Shown piece after piece: positions 6,909 through 15,390 of a stretch of 64,000 nt of DNA. The notes below the pieces were generated by a model. The model made no database searches. It was not told the origin of the DNA and saw only the letters and a list, made by a program, of their open reading frames with translations. Within the stretch, counting starts at the first letter, position 1. Every line of letters starts with the position of its first letter. The stretch comes from Candidatus Anammoxibacter sp. (GTDB taxonomy: Bacteria > Planctomycetota > Brocadiia > Brocadiales > Anammoxibacteraceae). A program made the translations under genes and the position numbers. The stretch covers positions 62,001-126,000 of the forward strand of contig JAIQZQ010000061.1 in NCBI GenBank assembly GCA_021777105.1. Direction: 5' to 3'.

Positions 6909-7985
6909 TTATTTTTCGCATGCCGGCAACGATTTGTTAAAAGGAAGTTGAATAGTTATAAACGCGCCTTTACGATTAACTTTATTTGCAAAGATTGTGC
7001 CATTATGGTTTTCAATAATATTCTTACAAATTGCAAGACCCAGCCCTTTTCCGCTTCTTCCTATAGTAAAAAAAGGGTAAAAAATTTCTTTTAAATGATT
7101 CTTTGGTATCCCTCTTCCATTGTCTATGAAATGAATCTTTATGCTATTGGTTTCCTTATCAAAAAGGCTTTTTATTGATATAGATCCTCCGTCGTCTAAT
7201 ACATTACACGAATTAAGTAATAGATTTAAAAAGACCTCTTCTATCTTAACTTCATCTAAATACGATTTTGCGATTCTATTTAATTCCAAATTTACACTTA
7301 TATGTTTTATATCCAGCTTTGTTTTTACTAAATTTACCGTATTTTTGATTAGTTTATTTACGAGCGCTAATTTCATATTAAGCTTATTATCTGTAATGGT
7401 TAACACTTGATCTAGGAATTTATCGGCAAAATTTACATTCTCCCCTATTGACTTAAGAGGTTTTGTTAACTCAAGATTGCAGTTGAAGTATCTTAAGCAG
7501 TATTGGGTATTGCTTTTAATAATAGCAAGTGGATTGCGTATTTCATGAGCAATCCCTTTGACCAGAAATTCAAAAATAGGCAACCTTTCATTATCCATCT
7601 TTTTATTGTTTTGGTTTTCTAGGCGCTCAACAAACCCTATAACTTTATTTTGAGCATTTATTGGACAAAGCGTTAATACCGATTTCTTTTCTTTTGTATC
7701 TCTTTCATTAAAAAGCGCTTTAATTTCTATTGACTCTTTTAACCCAAGAGAAACCGCATTATTCAATGTTTTGAGAACTTCCTTTTTTTTAAGCGCAGGC
7801 AATATTTTTGTAATCTTTTGCGACCATATCTCATTATTTGTTAATGCCGTCAATTCGCATAAAGCGTTGTTGTGATACAGGATTTTTAACTTTTTATCAC
7901 ATATAAATATCGGGATGGAAACATTGTAAAAAACAGATTTAAATATTTCTAATTCTAATTTCTCAACCATTTTGCGCGATTTCAC
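6909..7985 (-). CDS. PAS-domain sensor histidine kinase
   Basis: This cytoplasmic kinase has 358 residues. An N-terminal PAS-like segment (about 15-125) is followed by HisKA with KGIAHEIRNPLAI (His147) and a HATPase domain with N box (FLNLLLNSCN), G1 (DNGRGIP) and G2 (GKGLGLAICKNI). It has no membrane helices, so it should sense an internal cue such as redox state or a ligand. It heads the minus-strand run leading to the Hsp20-like protein, the receiver and the NtrC-type activator, making it the natural GvrB-like partner of one or both. The ATG at 7985 is used; an ATG five codons inside is possible. Confidence 0.88.
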   Translation of the reverse strand: MKSRKMVEKLELEIFKSVFYNVSIPIFICDKKLKILYHNNALCELTALTNNEIWSQKITKILPALKKKEVLKTLNNAVSLGLKESIEIKALFNERDTKEKKSVLTLCPINAQNKVIGFVERLENQNNKKMDNERLPIFEFLVKGIAHEIRNPLAIIKSNTQYCLRYFNCNLELTKPLKSIGENVNFADKFLDQVLTITDNKLNMKLALVNKLIKNTVNLVKTKLDIKHISVNLELNRIAKSYLDEVKIEEVFLNLLLNSCNVLDDGGSISIKSLFDKETNSIKIHFIDNGRGIPKNHLKEIFYPFFTIGRSGKGLGLAICKNIIENHNGTIFANKVNRKGAFITIQLPFNKSLPACEK

Positions 7986-8648
7986 TGTAAATGATGCTCT
8001 AATGCCAATTAATTTTTCTTACGACAATACTAAAGAACCACTTTCGTTTTTCGTAAAGCCTCAAAACACCGGAAATTATAGATTCCGAAACAAGCATAGA
8101 TTAACGCATCTGTGCTTGTTAAACTTTCTCTAATTAATTAATATAAATTATGTATCCTGACACGCTAATATTATAATTTTTTTATATTTTTATAACACCA
8201 AGTTAAAAACTTTAAATACGAGCCCTTTCCAGTTTAACATAAGCTATTTCATAGTAAACAGTTACAACGAAATTTGTTTTCCGTAAATAGGTTATGTTTT
8301 AACGAGAAGTCATACATTATATAAACTCCCACTACTGACTGTCTAGAAGAAAATGTTTAGGATAAAATATAGTGTCATTACAATAAAATGTAATTGATAA
8401 ATTAAAATTAAAACTGACAATTTAATTAACAATATAAAAACAATCAAACACAACGGATGTAATAATTATATAAAAACCCATATTAACAATTTTAATGCGC
8501 TCGGGAATATTGCGCTTTTTTGGAACACTTTTTGCTTCTTTAATTAATATAACGTCAACAGTAATTATCGCTTTACAATTGCATTGTTTACATAATCCTC
8601 TTATGGTTTTTATCCTTATAAATTATTTGGCAATTTCACGTTTAACAT
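7986..8648. other. Divergent intergenic region, very AT-rich
   Basis: The region lies between the minus-strand gas vesicle regulators and the plus-strand signalling genes. I see no coding frame with a start signal. Apart from the sigma-54-like element at 8521-8536 there is no strong repeat. Confidence 0.5.
8521..8536 (+). promoter_or_regulatory. Sigma-54 promoter upstream of the receiver-PAS kinase
   Basis: TGGAACACTTTTTGCT matches the sigma-54 consensus with correct GG/GC spacing and an ideal TTGCT -12 box; only one base of the -24 box differs. Transcription would begin near 8547, about 100 nt before the kinase ATG at 8649. No obvious activator dyad is seen upstream. Confidence 0.6.
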
Positions 8649-10304
8649 ATGCTAATGAAAAAGACCCTCGTTATCGGCAATAAACAGAGCCATTTAGGTA
8701 TTTTATTAAAAAAAATACTACTTCATAATTGCATAATTGAAAGTATTCAGGCGAAAAATAATATCCTAAAAAGGGTAAAAATTATTAGACCCGGCGCCAT
8801 ATTTATAGATGTAGCAACCTCAAATTTATTTAATAACTTAGAGATTTGTAAAATAATTAAAGATGACCCTGAGACCAAAAGTATTGATATAACAATATTT
8901 ACTGATTTTGAGGATGAAGAGGCTGCCGCTAAATGTTTAGAACTAAACACAACCAACTTTCTAACAAAGCCTCCTGAATATTTAGAACTGTTAACAAAGC
9001 TTCGAAAGGGTGTTCAGGTAGAACATTTCGGAGATATTAAGGAAGAACATGAAATACTGTCTCTCTTTAAAGAAGCTCAACAATCTAAAATAGAGTGGGA
9101 ACGAAGCCTTGATTGTATTGATGACATAATTATTTTAACAGATTTGAACGGTAAAATCCTGAGATGCAACAAAAAATTATTCGTTTTAACCGCAAAAAAC
9201 TATGATGAATTATATGATAAGAAATTGGAAAATATTTTTAATGAAAATGGATTTGAGCGACGAGCAGATAACCCTTATGACTCTGATCATATAGATATAA
9301 TTCATCGAAGCGGAAATATTTTTCATTTAAACTCTCGCGCTGTTAAAGACGCTGAAAATGTTGAATACGGCAAAGTAGTTTACTTGCATAATGTGACAAA
9401 TTTAGAACATTTAAAACAAAAAATAAAAAAAAGCGAAAAAGACATTAAAATAAAAAACACAGAATTAGAAACGGCGTATGAGAATCTAAAAAATGCTCAA
9501 TCGAAGATTATTCAGCAAGAAAAGATGGCGTCAATTGGACAACTTGCCGCCGGCATTGCTCATGAAATTAACAACCCAATTGGTTTTATAATGAGTAATA
9601 TTAACTCTTTGAGGAAATATACAGCGAGAATGGTAGAGTTTATAAAGACACAGTCAAGGGTAATTCATGACTTGGCTAATCCAAAAATTACAAATATAGA
9701 CATAATACTAAACAATTTACGAGGAAAAGAACTTTCGCTGAAACTTGATTACATAATTGACGACATTGAGATGTTGATTAACGAAACTATTGACGGCGCT
9801 AACCGAATAAACAGAATAGTACGGGAGCTAATGAGTTTTTCACGCGCAAACGAGGAAGGATATAAACTGACAAATATCGAATCAGGGCTTGATAGCATAA
9901 TTAATATAGTGTGGAACGAATTAAAGCATAAGGCTACACTAAAGAAGAAATACGGAAATATACCTTTAGTTAAGTGTAATCCCGGACAGATTAACCAGGT
10001 ATTTATGAATATATTAATCAACAGCGTTCAAGCCATAGAAAATCACGGAGAGATTATATTAAAAACGTGGCATAAAAACGGCCATATATATGTTTCAATC
10101 GCAGACACAGGTTGCGGAGTTAATGATAAGTTTCTAAACAGATTATTCGACCCTTTTTTTACAACTAAAGATCCCGGCAAAGGCGTCGGACTTGGTCTGA
10201 GCATTTCCTATGATATTATCAAAAAACATGATGGTGAAATATGTGTAAACACTAAAGTGGGAGCAGGGACGACTTTTACAGTAAAAATACCAATTAAAAC
10301 ATAA
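8649..10304 (+). CDS. Receiver-PAS hybrid histidine kinase
   Basis: The protein has 551 residues. An N-terminal receiver (1-125) keeps Asp54 in IFIDVA and Lys107 in FLTKPP. A PAS segment (about 150-250) and a coiled coil (250-295) follow, then HisKA with AAGIAHEINNPIGF (His305) and a HATPase domain (N box FMNILINSVQA, G1 DTGCGV, G2 GVGLGLSISYDI). There is no membrane segment. The long insertion after the H box is typical of kinases of this class. The receiver placed before the kinase suggests that it is controlled by another kinase. The ATG at 8649 lacks a clear ribosome site, so an ATG two codons later is equally possible. Confidence 0.88.
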   Translation: MLMKKTLVIGNKQSHLGILLKKILLHNCIIESIQAKNNILKRVKIIRPGAIFIDVATSNLFNNLEICKIIKDDPETKSIDITIFTDFEDEEAAAKCLELNTTNFLTKPPEYLELLTKLRKGVQVEHFGDIKEEHEILSLFKEAQQSKIEWERSLDCIDDIIILTDLNGKILRCNKKLFVLTAKNYDELYDKKLENIFNENGFERRADNPYDSDHIDIIHRSGNIFHLNSRAVKDAENVEYGKVVYLHNVTNLEHLKQKIKKSEKDIKIKNTELETAYENLKNAQSKIIQQEKMASIGQLAAGIAHEINNPIGFIMSNINSLRKYTARMVEFIKTQSRVIHDLANPKITNIDIILNNLRGKELSLKLDYIIDDIEMLINETIDGANRINRIVRELMSFSRANEEGYKLTNIESGLDSIINIVWNELKHKATLKKKYGNIPLVKCNPGQINQVFMNILINSVQAIENHGEIILKTWHKNGHIYVSIADTGCGVNDKFLNRLFDPFFTTKDPGKGVGLGLSISYDIIKKHDGEICVNTKVGAGTTFTVKIPIKT

Positions 10305-10478
10305 TTTCCTATAACAGTATGATAATTACGCTGAATAGTCGCCTTGCGTATCGCTATTCGTTAATTATTTTTAATAAATCTATTTTAATACTGCGCTTTC
10401 TGAATTCTGAAATTCGCGAATTATTTTTGTTAATTGGACGGGAGAAGAAGCCTAAATTTTTAAACCTGGAGGCAAGGA

Positions 10479-10967
10479 ATGGACGAAAAAATTAAAATAC
10501 TTTGTGTAGATGATGATCAAGGAGTGCTAAATTCCCTGAAAAGGCTTTTAATTGATTACGATTACACTATTTTATTGTCAACATCGGGACGGGAAGCTTT
10601 AAGCATTCTTGAGAAAGAGGAAGCGCAGATAGTTATATCAGATTATCGAATGCCTATCATGAACGGCGCGGAGTTCCTTAAACAAGTATGTGAACGTTGG
10701 CCTCATACAGTCAGGATTGTCCTGTCGGGCTATGCTGACATAAAAGCTATTTTGGCATCCATTAACGACGGACATATTTACAAATTCATACCCAAACCCT
10801 GGAATGATGATGAACTGTTAGCAACCATATCAAATAGTATTGAACGGTACTTCCTTGCGCAAAATAATGAAAGACTCAATATTGAGATTAAAAATAAAAA
10901 TGAAGAACTTGCAATATTAAATGACCAACTGGAAGAGTGGTTAAAAGATAAATCAAATAGCCTTTAA
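10479..10967 (+). CDS. Response regulator, receiver with coiled-coil tail
   Basis: This 162-residue protein has a strong ribosome site (CTGGAGG). The receiver shows the acidic CVDDD loop, phospho-Asp55 in VISDYRMP, and KFIPKPWNDDEL. This PKPWN variant is shared with the receivers of the next two genes. A C-terminal helix (about 125-160) is a coiled coil with no DNA-binding motif. It is likely to work with the adjacent receiver-ATPase and receiver-HD-GYP proteins. Confidence 0.88.
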   Translation: MDEKIKILCVDDDQGVLNSLKRLLIDYDYTILLSTSGREALSILEKEEAQIVISDYRMPIMNGAEFLKQVCERWPHTVRIVLSGYADIKAILASINDGHIYKFIPKPWNDDELLATISNSIERYFLAQNNERLNIEIKNKNEELAILNDQLEEWLKDKSNSL

Positions 10968-11035
10968 TTTAATGATATAGCCTTTACTTTTCTTTATTTA
11001 TGATAATGATAAACAATAATCGGATTGTCTAGACA

Positions 11036-13540
11036 ATGGAAAAATTAGACAACGTACTTAAACCAAAAGAAAACGGAAATACTGAAGCTGATTATCCCGG
11101 TGAAGGCAATCAGGCAAATCTTTTGTATAAAACCGGATCTGCTCAAATGAAGAAAGATGTAGATAATATCGGATTTACGTTGCTTTTTGTGGATGATGAG
11201 GAAAAAGCGCTTAACGCGCTCAAGCGCGTGTTTCTTGAAGAAAACTATGAAATCCTCACTGCAGTGTCTGGAGAAGACGCTATTGAAATTATAAAGAATA
11301 ATAAAGTTCATCTAGTAATAACTGATTATAAAATGCCGCAAATGGGCGGAGCTGAACTTCTAAAAAAGATAAAAGAGCTGTGGCCTGAAATCATAAGAAT
11401 TATGCTTACAGGTTATGCGGATGTCCAGTCAATATTGGGCGCGGTAAACGAAGGAGCTGTTTATAAATTTATTACAAAACCATGGAATGATGACGACCTC
11501 CGTATTACAACACGCCTTGCGCTGAAACAGTACATGCTGATACAGGAAAACAAAGAGCTTAAAAAACGCGCAAAAAAGCAAGAGCAAAAGATCAAGAGTT
11601 ATTGTTTCATGTTTAATGAATATAGAGGTATCTTAGGGGACGTCCTGGTAGAAGAAGGCTCTATAACCAAAATGCAACTGAATACCGCTATAAAGGAAAA
11701 ACGATCTGATGAGTTTATCAGCGATGTTATTGCCAGGCTGGGTTTTGCGTCGGCATCAGAGATTGTCAAGGCAATTCAGAAACGCCAAAATCTTGATTAT
11801 GTGGATGTAAATGAGGTAGACATAGATGGATGCGCGGCAAAACTGTTTACTAAAGAGTATTGCGTTAACAATAGAATGATCCCGATAAAACTAGAGCACG
11901 GCAGTTTAACAATTGCCATGGCGGATCCCACTGATATTGCAAGAATAGACAATATATCCGTGGTGACTGGTTTCATTATTGTTCCGATGGTTTCCACATC
12001 ATCCGGCATCATGTCGCGGATAGAGGGTATATATGGGGGAAATGATAAATTAGATGATTCGGAAAGCGATATTGACAGCCTGGAAGATCTTGAGCCAATG
12101 GAAGAGATAGATGTAATTATAGATGATGATGATGAAGACGATGATGAAATAAATATTAATGAACTAACCAACATGTCCGGCGTTGCTTCGGTAAAACGTA
12201 TTGTAAATGCGATTCTATTGGAAGCGTTTAGATATCATGCAAGCGATATACACATTGAGCCAAAAACTAAAAATACCATAGTAAGATTCAGGGTTGACGG
12301 CATGCTTGTCACAAAGATCAAGATACCACCCAAATTACATGCGGCCACCGTCTCAAGGATAAAGGTGCTTGCCAAGATGGACATCGCAGAGCGCCGTAAA
12401 CCGCAGGATGGAAGGGTTAATATAAGATTAGGCGCAAGGACAGTGGATCTAAGGATATCCATACTTCCCACTATTTCAGGTGAAAAAACAGTAATCAGAA
12501 TTCTGGATAAAGGCAGTTCCGTGTTGAAGCTTCAGGAGCTTGGAATACTCGATAATGAATTCCAGAAATTAAATATAATTATAAAAAAACCTCAAGGCAT
12601 AATAATATCCACGGGACCTACGGGAAGCGGCAAGACTACAATGCTTTATTCCATCCTTAATGAGATGCTTGAAACAACTAAAAACTTTGAGACAATTGAA
12701 GATCCCGTGGAATACTTTCTTGAAGACGCCAATCAAGTCTATGTAAGGCATAAGATTGGTCTCTCTTTTGCGAATATATTAAGGGCCACACTTCGCCAGG
12801 ACCCGGATGTTATACTGGTTGGTGAAATTCGCGACGCTGAAACAGCGGACGCGGCATTCAAGGCGGCTCTTACAGGGCACATGGTCTTGACCTCCCTGCA
12901 CACAAATAATACAGTGGCATCTATCACCCGGCTAATTGATATTGGAGTGAAACCATACCTTATCGCCTCCGCCGTTGAATGCATAATAGCCCAGCGCCTA
13001 GTGAGAAAGGTTTGCAATTATTGTAAAACAGCTTCAATTCCCGACAAAAATGTTCTTGAAATGCTTAAAATATCAGGAGATGATATCCAGGAGACGGTGA
13101 GAGGAAAAGGGTGCGGCAGATGTGATAATAGTGGTTATTACGGACGGACGGGCGTGTTTGAGGTTCTTGTTATGAACGAAGAGATGCGGCGCATTATTAG
13201 CGACAATTATAAGGAGCCTGAAGTTGCAAAACTTGCAAAGGTTGCCGGTATGAAGACATTAATGGAGATTGGCATAGAAAAAGTAAAATCAGGCATTACT
13301 ACCCTTGAAGAATTGACAAGGATAATCGGGCCCCCGACATTGATTGAAAGCGGGTGTGAACAATGCGGGAAATTATTTAACATTAATTTTCAATTCTGCC
13401 CGTACTGCGGCGCTATGAAGGGAAACATATGCATAAATTGCAAAGAGCCTCTTGATGAAGAATGGAAAATCTGCCCATCATGCGGAACATCAAGATTAGG
13501 ACTTGCCGATAGCAAGTCCAATGAAAAAATTAGTAGTTAG
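11036..13540 (+). CDS. Receiver-GspE/PilB-type ATPase with zinc ribbons
   Basis: The domains of this 834-residue protein are unusual. Residues 48-165 form a receiver (phospho-Asp in LVITDYKMP, FITKPWND). Residues 190-345 resemble the MshEN/GspE N-terminal domain. A very acidic linker (about 355-378) follows, then a secretion ATPase (380-735) with Walker A GPTGSGKTT, Asp box, Walker B DPDVILVGEIRD, His box and the CxxC pairs of PilB-type enzymes. Two C-terminal zinc ribbons (CEQC/CPYC and CINC/CPSC) finish the protein. Such ATPases power type IV pilus or type II secretion assembly; here phosphorylation could control it. No pilus genes are nearby. It is flanked by two receivers of the same subtype. 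Confidence 0.9.
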   Translation: MEKLDNVLKPKENGNTEADYPGEGNQANLLYKTGSAQMKKDVDNIGFTLLFVDDEEKALNALKRVFLEENYEILTAVSGEDAIEIIKNNKVHLVITDYKMPQMGGAELLKKIKELWPEIIRIMLTGYADVQSILGAVNEGAVYKFITKPWNDDDLRITTRLALKQYMLIQENKELKKRAKKQEQKIKSYCFMFNEYRGILGDVLVEEGSITKMQLNTAIKEKRSDEFISDVIARLGFASASEIVKAIQKRQNLDYVDVNEVDIDGCAAKLFTKEYCVNNRMIPIKLEHGSLTIAMADPTDIARIDNISVVTGFIIVPMVSTSSGIMSRIEGIYGGNDKLDDSESDIDSLEDLEPMEEIDVIIDDDDEDDDEININELTNMSGVASVKRIVNAILLEAFRYHASDIHIEPKTKNTIVRFRVDGMLVTKIKIPPKLHAATVSRIKVLAKMDIAERRKPQDGRVNIRLGARTVDLRISILPTISGEKTVIRILDKGSSVLKLQELGILDNEFQKLNIIIKKPQGIIISTGPTGSGKTTMLYSILNEMLETTKNFETIEDPVEYFLEDANQVYVRHKIGLSFANILRATLRQDPDVILVGEIRDAETADAAFKAALTGHMVLTSLHTNNTVASITRLIDIGVKPYLIASAVECIIAQRLVRKVCNYCKTASIPDKNVLEMLKISGDDIQETVRGKGCGRCDNSGYYGRTGVFEVLVMNEEMRRIISDNYKEPEVAKLAKVAGMKTLMEIGIEKVKSGITTLEELTRIIGPPTLIESGCEQCGKLFNINFQFCPYCGAMKGNICINCKEPLDEEWKICPSCGTSRLGLADSKSNEKISS

Positions 13541-13562
13541 GTGTATAAGGAGAACATTGCCG

Positions 13563-14852
13563 ATGGATTATAAAATAATGTTTGTAGATGATGAAAAGGA
13601 AATATTGACGTCTTTAAGAAGGCTTTTTATGGAAGATGGCTATAATATCGTTTTAGCGCAAAGTGGAAATGAGGCGCTTGAAATTTTAAAAAAGGAGACT
13701 CTGGATATTATTGTGTCGGATCAGAGAATGCCTGAAATGAGCGGAGTCGAGTTTCTTGAGCAAGCTAAATTGTGTTCGCCTCACTCAATCAGGATTTTGC
13801 TTACCGCGTATGCGGATATAAATGCCGCAATAGATTCCGTAAATAAATGCGACCTCTTTAAATATATAACAAAACCATGGAATAATGACGAGTTTAAGAG
13901 ATCCGTCAGATATGCTTTTGAATTAAAGAAACTAAGAGAGGAAAATGACATCCTTCAGCAATTAACAAGAAAACAGAACATCGAACTGAAAGACCTTAAT
14001 GAAAATCTTGAGAAAAAGGTGAAGAAGCAGACTACCGAAATACATAAAATGCTTGAAGAATCAAGGATGTTTAATAAGAAACTTGAAAAAAGTTTTATTA
14101 ATTCAATTAAGGTCTTTATCAATATGATTAAATTGAAAAATCCGGCCGCCCCGACACATCTTAAGAATACAGCAAAGATGACAAAAGCTATTGCGAGAAA
14201 GATGGGCCTTTCTGAGTCCGAGATTAAAGAAATAGAGATTGCCGCATTATTGCATGACGTTGGCAAGATAGGGATAATGGACAGTATAATAAACAAGGCA
14301 TTTGGTGAAATGTCAACTTCGGAAAAGTCAGAATACATGAAACATCCGATTTTAGGGCAAGCCGCGCTCGAATCAATAGAAAACATGAATGATATAGGCG
14401 TCATTATAAGGCATCACCATGAAAAATGGAACGGCCATGGTTTTCCTGATAAATTGCGGGCCGACAAGATACCTGTCGGTTCAAGGATTATAGCTGTCGC
14501 AAGCGACTATGACGAGCTTTTGAACGGCATGTTTTTGCCGGCAAAGTTTGCGCAATCAGACGCGATAGATTACATCATAAAAAACAGCAAACAAAGATAT
14601 GATCCTGATGTAACGGAAATATTTGTCTTAATCATTACCTGCCTGCCGGTAGACAGAAAAGAAAAGGCTGAAACTAAAATTTCGTCGTCGGATTTAAAAA
14701 AAGGCATGATTCTGGCAAGGGATATATTTACAACCAGCGGATTCCTGTTGTTAAATGAGGGCACAATTATTACGAATAGGCATATTAGTAATATTATAGA
14801 TTTTGAAAAGGCGGAGAGAAAGAGATATGAAATATTTGTAGTATCTTCATAG
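13563..14852 (+). CDS. Receiver-HD-GYP cyclic-di-GMP phosphodiesterase
   Basis: I start the gene at the ATG at 13563, with AAGGAG at good spacing, rather than at 13503 inside the preceding gene. The 429-residue protein has an N-terminal receiver (Asp53 in IVSDQRMP, ITKPWNND), a long coiled coil (about 120-190) and an HD-GYP domain (about 195-365) with ALLHDVGKIGI, paired His in IRHHHEKWNG, and GHGFP in place of GYP. HD-GYP proteins hydrolyse cyclic di-GMP, or cyclic GMP-AMP in some cases. A short extra domain closes the protein. The gene follows the receiver-ATPase closely, suggesting joint control of pilus function or motility. Confidence 0.88.
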   Translation: MDYKIMFVDDEKEILTSLRRLFMEDGYNIVLAQSGNEALEILKKETLDIIVSDQRMPEMSGVEFLEQAKLCSPHSIRILLTAYADINAAIDSVNKCDLFKYITKPWNNDEFKRSVRYAFELKKLREENDILQQLTRKQNIELKDLNENLEKKVKKQTTEIHKMLEESRMFNKKLEKSFINSIKVFINMIKLKNPAAPTHLKNTAKMTKAIARKMGLSESEIKEIEIAALLHDVGKIGIMDSIINKAFGEMSTSEKSEYMKHPILGQAALESIENMNDIGVIIRHHHEKWNGHGFPDKLRADKIPVGSRIIAVASDYDELLNGMFLPAKFAQSDAIDYIIKNSKQRYDPDVTEIFVLIITCLPVDRKEKAETKISSSDLKKGMILARDIFTTSGFLLLNEGTIITNRHISNIIDFEKAERKRYEIFVVSS

Positions 14853-15065
14853 ATTAGCCCATCAAGGATAAACAGGACAAGGCAAAAGGCAAAAGGCAAA
14901 AGCCGGCGCAGTCTTGCAGACTGCTTCTAAATGTTTTAGCTTTATGTTTACAAATGGGGGACAGGTTTGTTTTTGTTGAGATATGTGGCCTGATCTTTTA
15001 TAATTGCGAGTTGTGGCATTTTAGAGGGTAATTTTTCTTAACTATGTTATTTCAGGGGGGTTAGA

Positions 15066-15197
15066 ATGGCCAGGAGACCACGGTTAATGCTTAAAAACGA
15101 GGAGTAGATTTATCATGTTATGTCGCGAACAGCTTTGGATGGGTTTGTTTTAGGGGATGTGAAAAAGGATTATTTGTTTGGGTTGATTAAACAGTAA
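15066..15197 (+). pseudogene. Truncated IS200/RAYT-type (Y1) transposase
   Basis: Translation from the ATG at 15066 gives MARRPRLMLKNEE, an in-frame stop, then IYHVMSRTALDGFVLGDV, KDYLFGLIKQ and two stops. This is the characteristic N-terminus of REP-associated tyrosine transposases, in which the HV-SR segment precedes the HUH metal-binding motif. The catalytic part is absent, so the gene is dead. A piece resembling the end of the 185-bp foldback element lies 85 bp downstream. Confidence 0.75.
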
Positions 15198-15280
15198 TAA
15201 TTTGTCTCCACGTGAACCGGCGCGCAGGTTGTAAATTACGACGTATTTGATCTGGGAGATAAAGTCTGCTCATGCCATCA

Positions 15281-15294
15281 CTTAGGGCCTGCGT
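15281..15294. repeat. Fragment of foldback-element terminal repeat
   Basis: CTTAGGGCCTGCG resembles the outer end of the element at 1820-2004 (CTAAGGGCCTGCG). The second arm is missing, so this is a solo end or chance remnant next to the transposase relic. Confidence 0.4.
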
Positions 15295-15390
15295 TCTTTT
15301 ACACACCACTCGTTCCCATCTTTTTATAGGGGAGGTCGATTGTTACTAAAAATTAAATTTCAGGGCAACCCTAATGTTTTTTTTAATACA

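Larger units (their letters stand above)
14853..15390. other. Intergenic region with transposase relic
   Basis: After the HD-GYP gene come short tandem copies of AAGGCAA (14880-14902) and a small hairpin (GCAGTC/GACTGC, about 14918-14934). A dead IS200/RAYT-like transposase frame (15066-15197) and a fragment of the foldback-element end (15281-15294) follow. I see no live gene. Confidence 0.6.

Noticed and set aside
13503-13562. Longer N-terminus of the receiver-HD-GYP protein
   Set aside because: The added residues overlap the previous gene and have no ribosome site; the ATG at 13563 has AAGGAG and starts directly at the receiver fold.
14880-14902. Short AAGGCAA tandem repeats as a CRISPR or origin
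   Set aside because: There are only three to four seven-base units with no spacers and no DnaA-box-like sequence.
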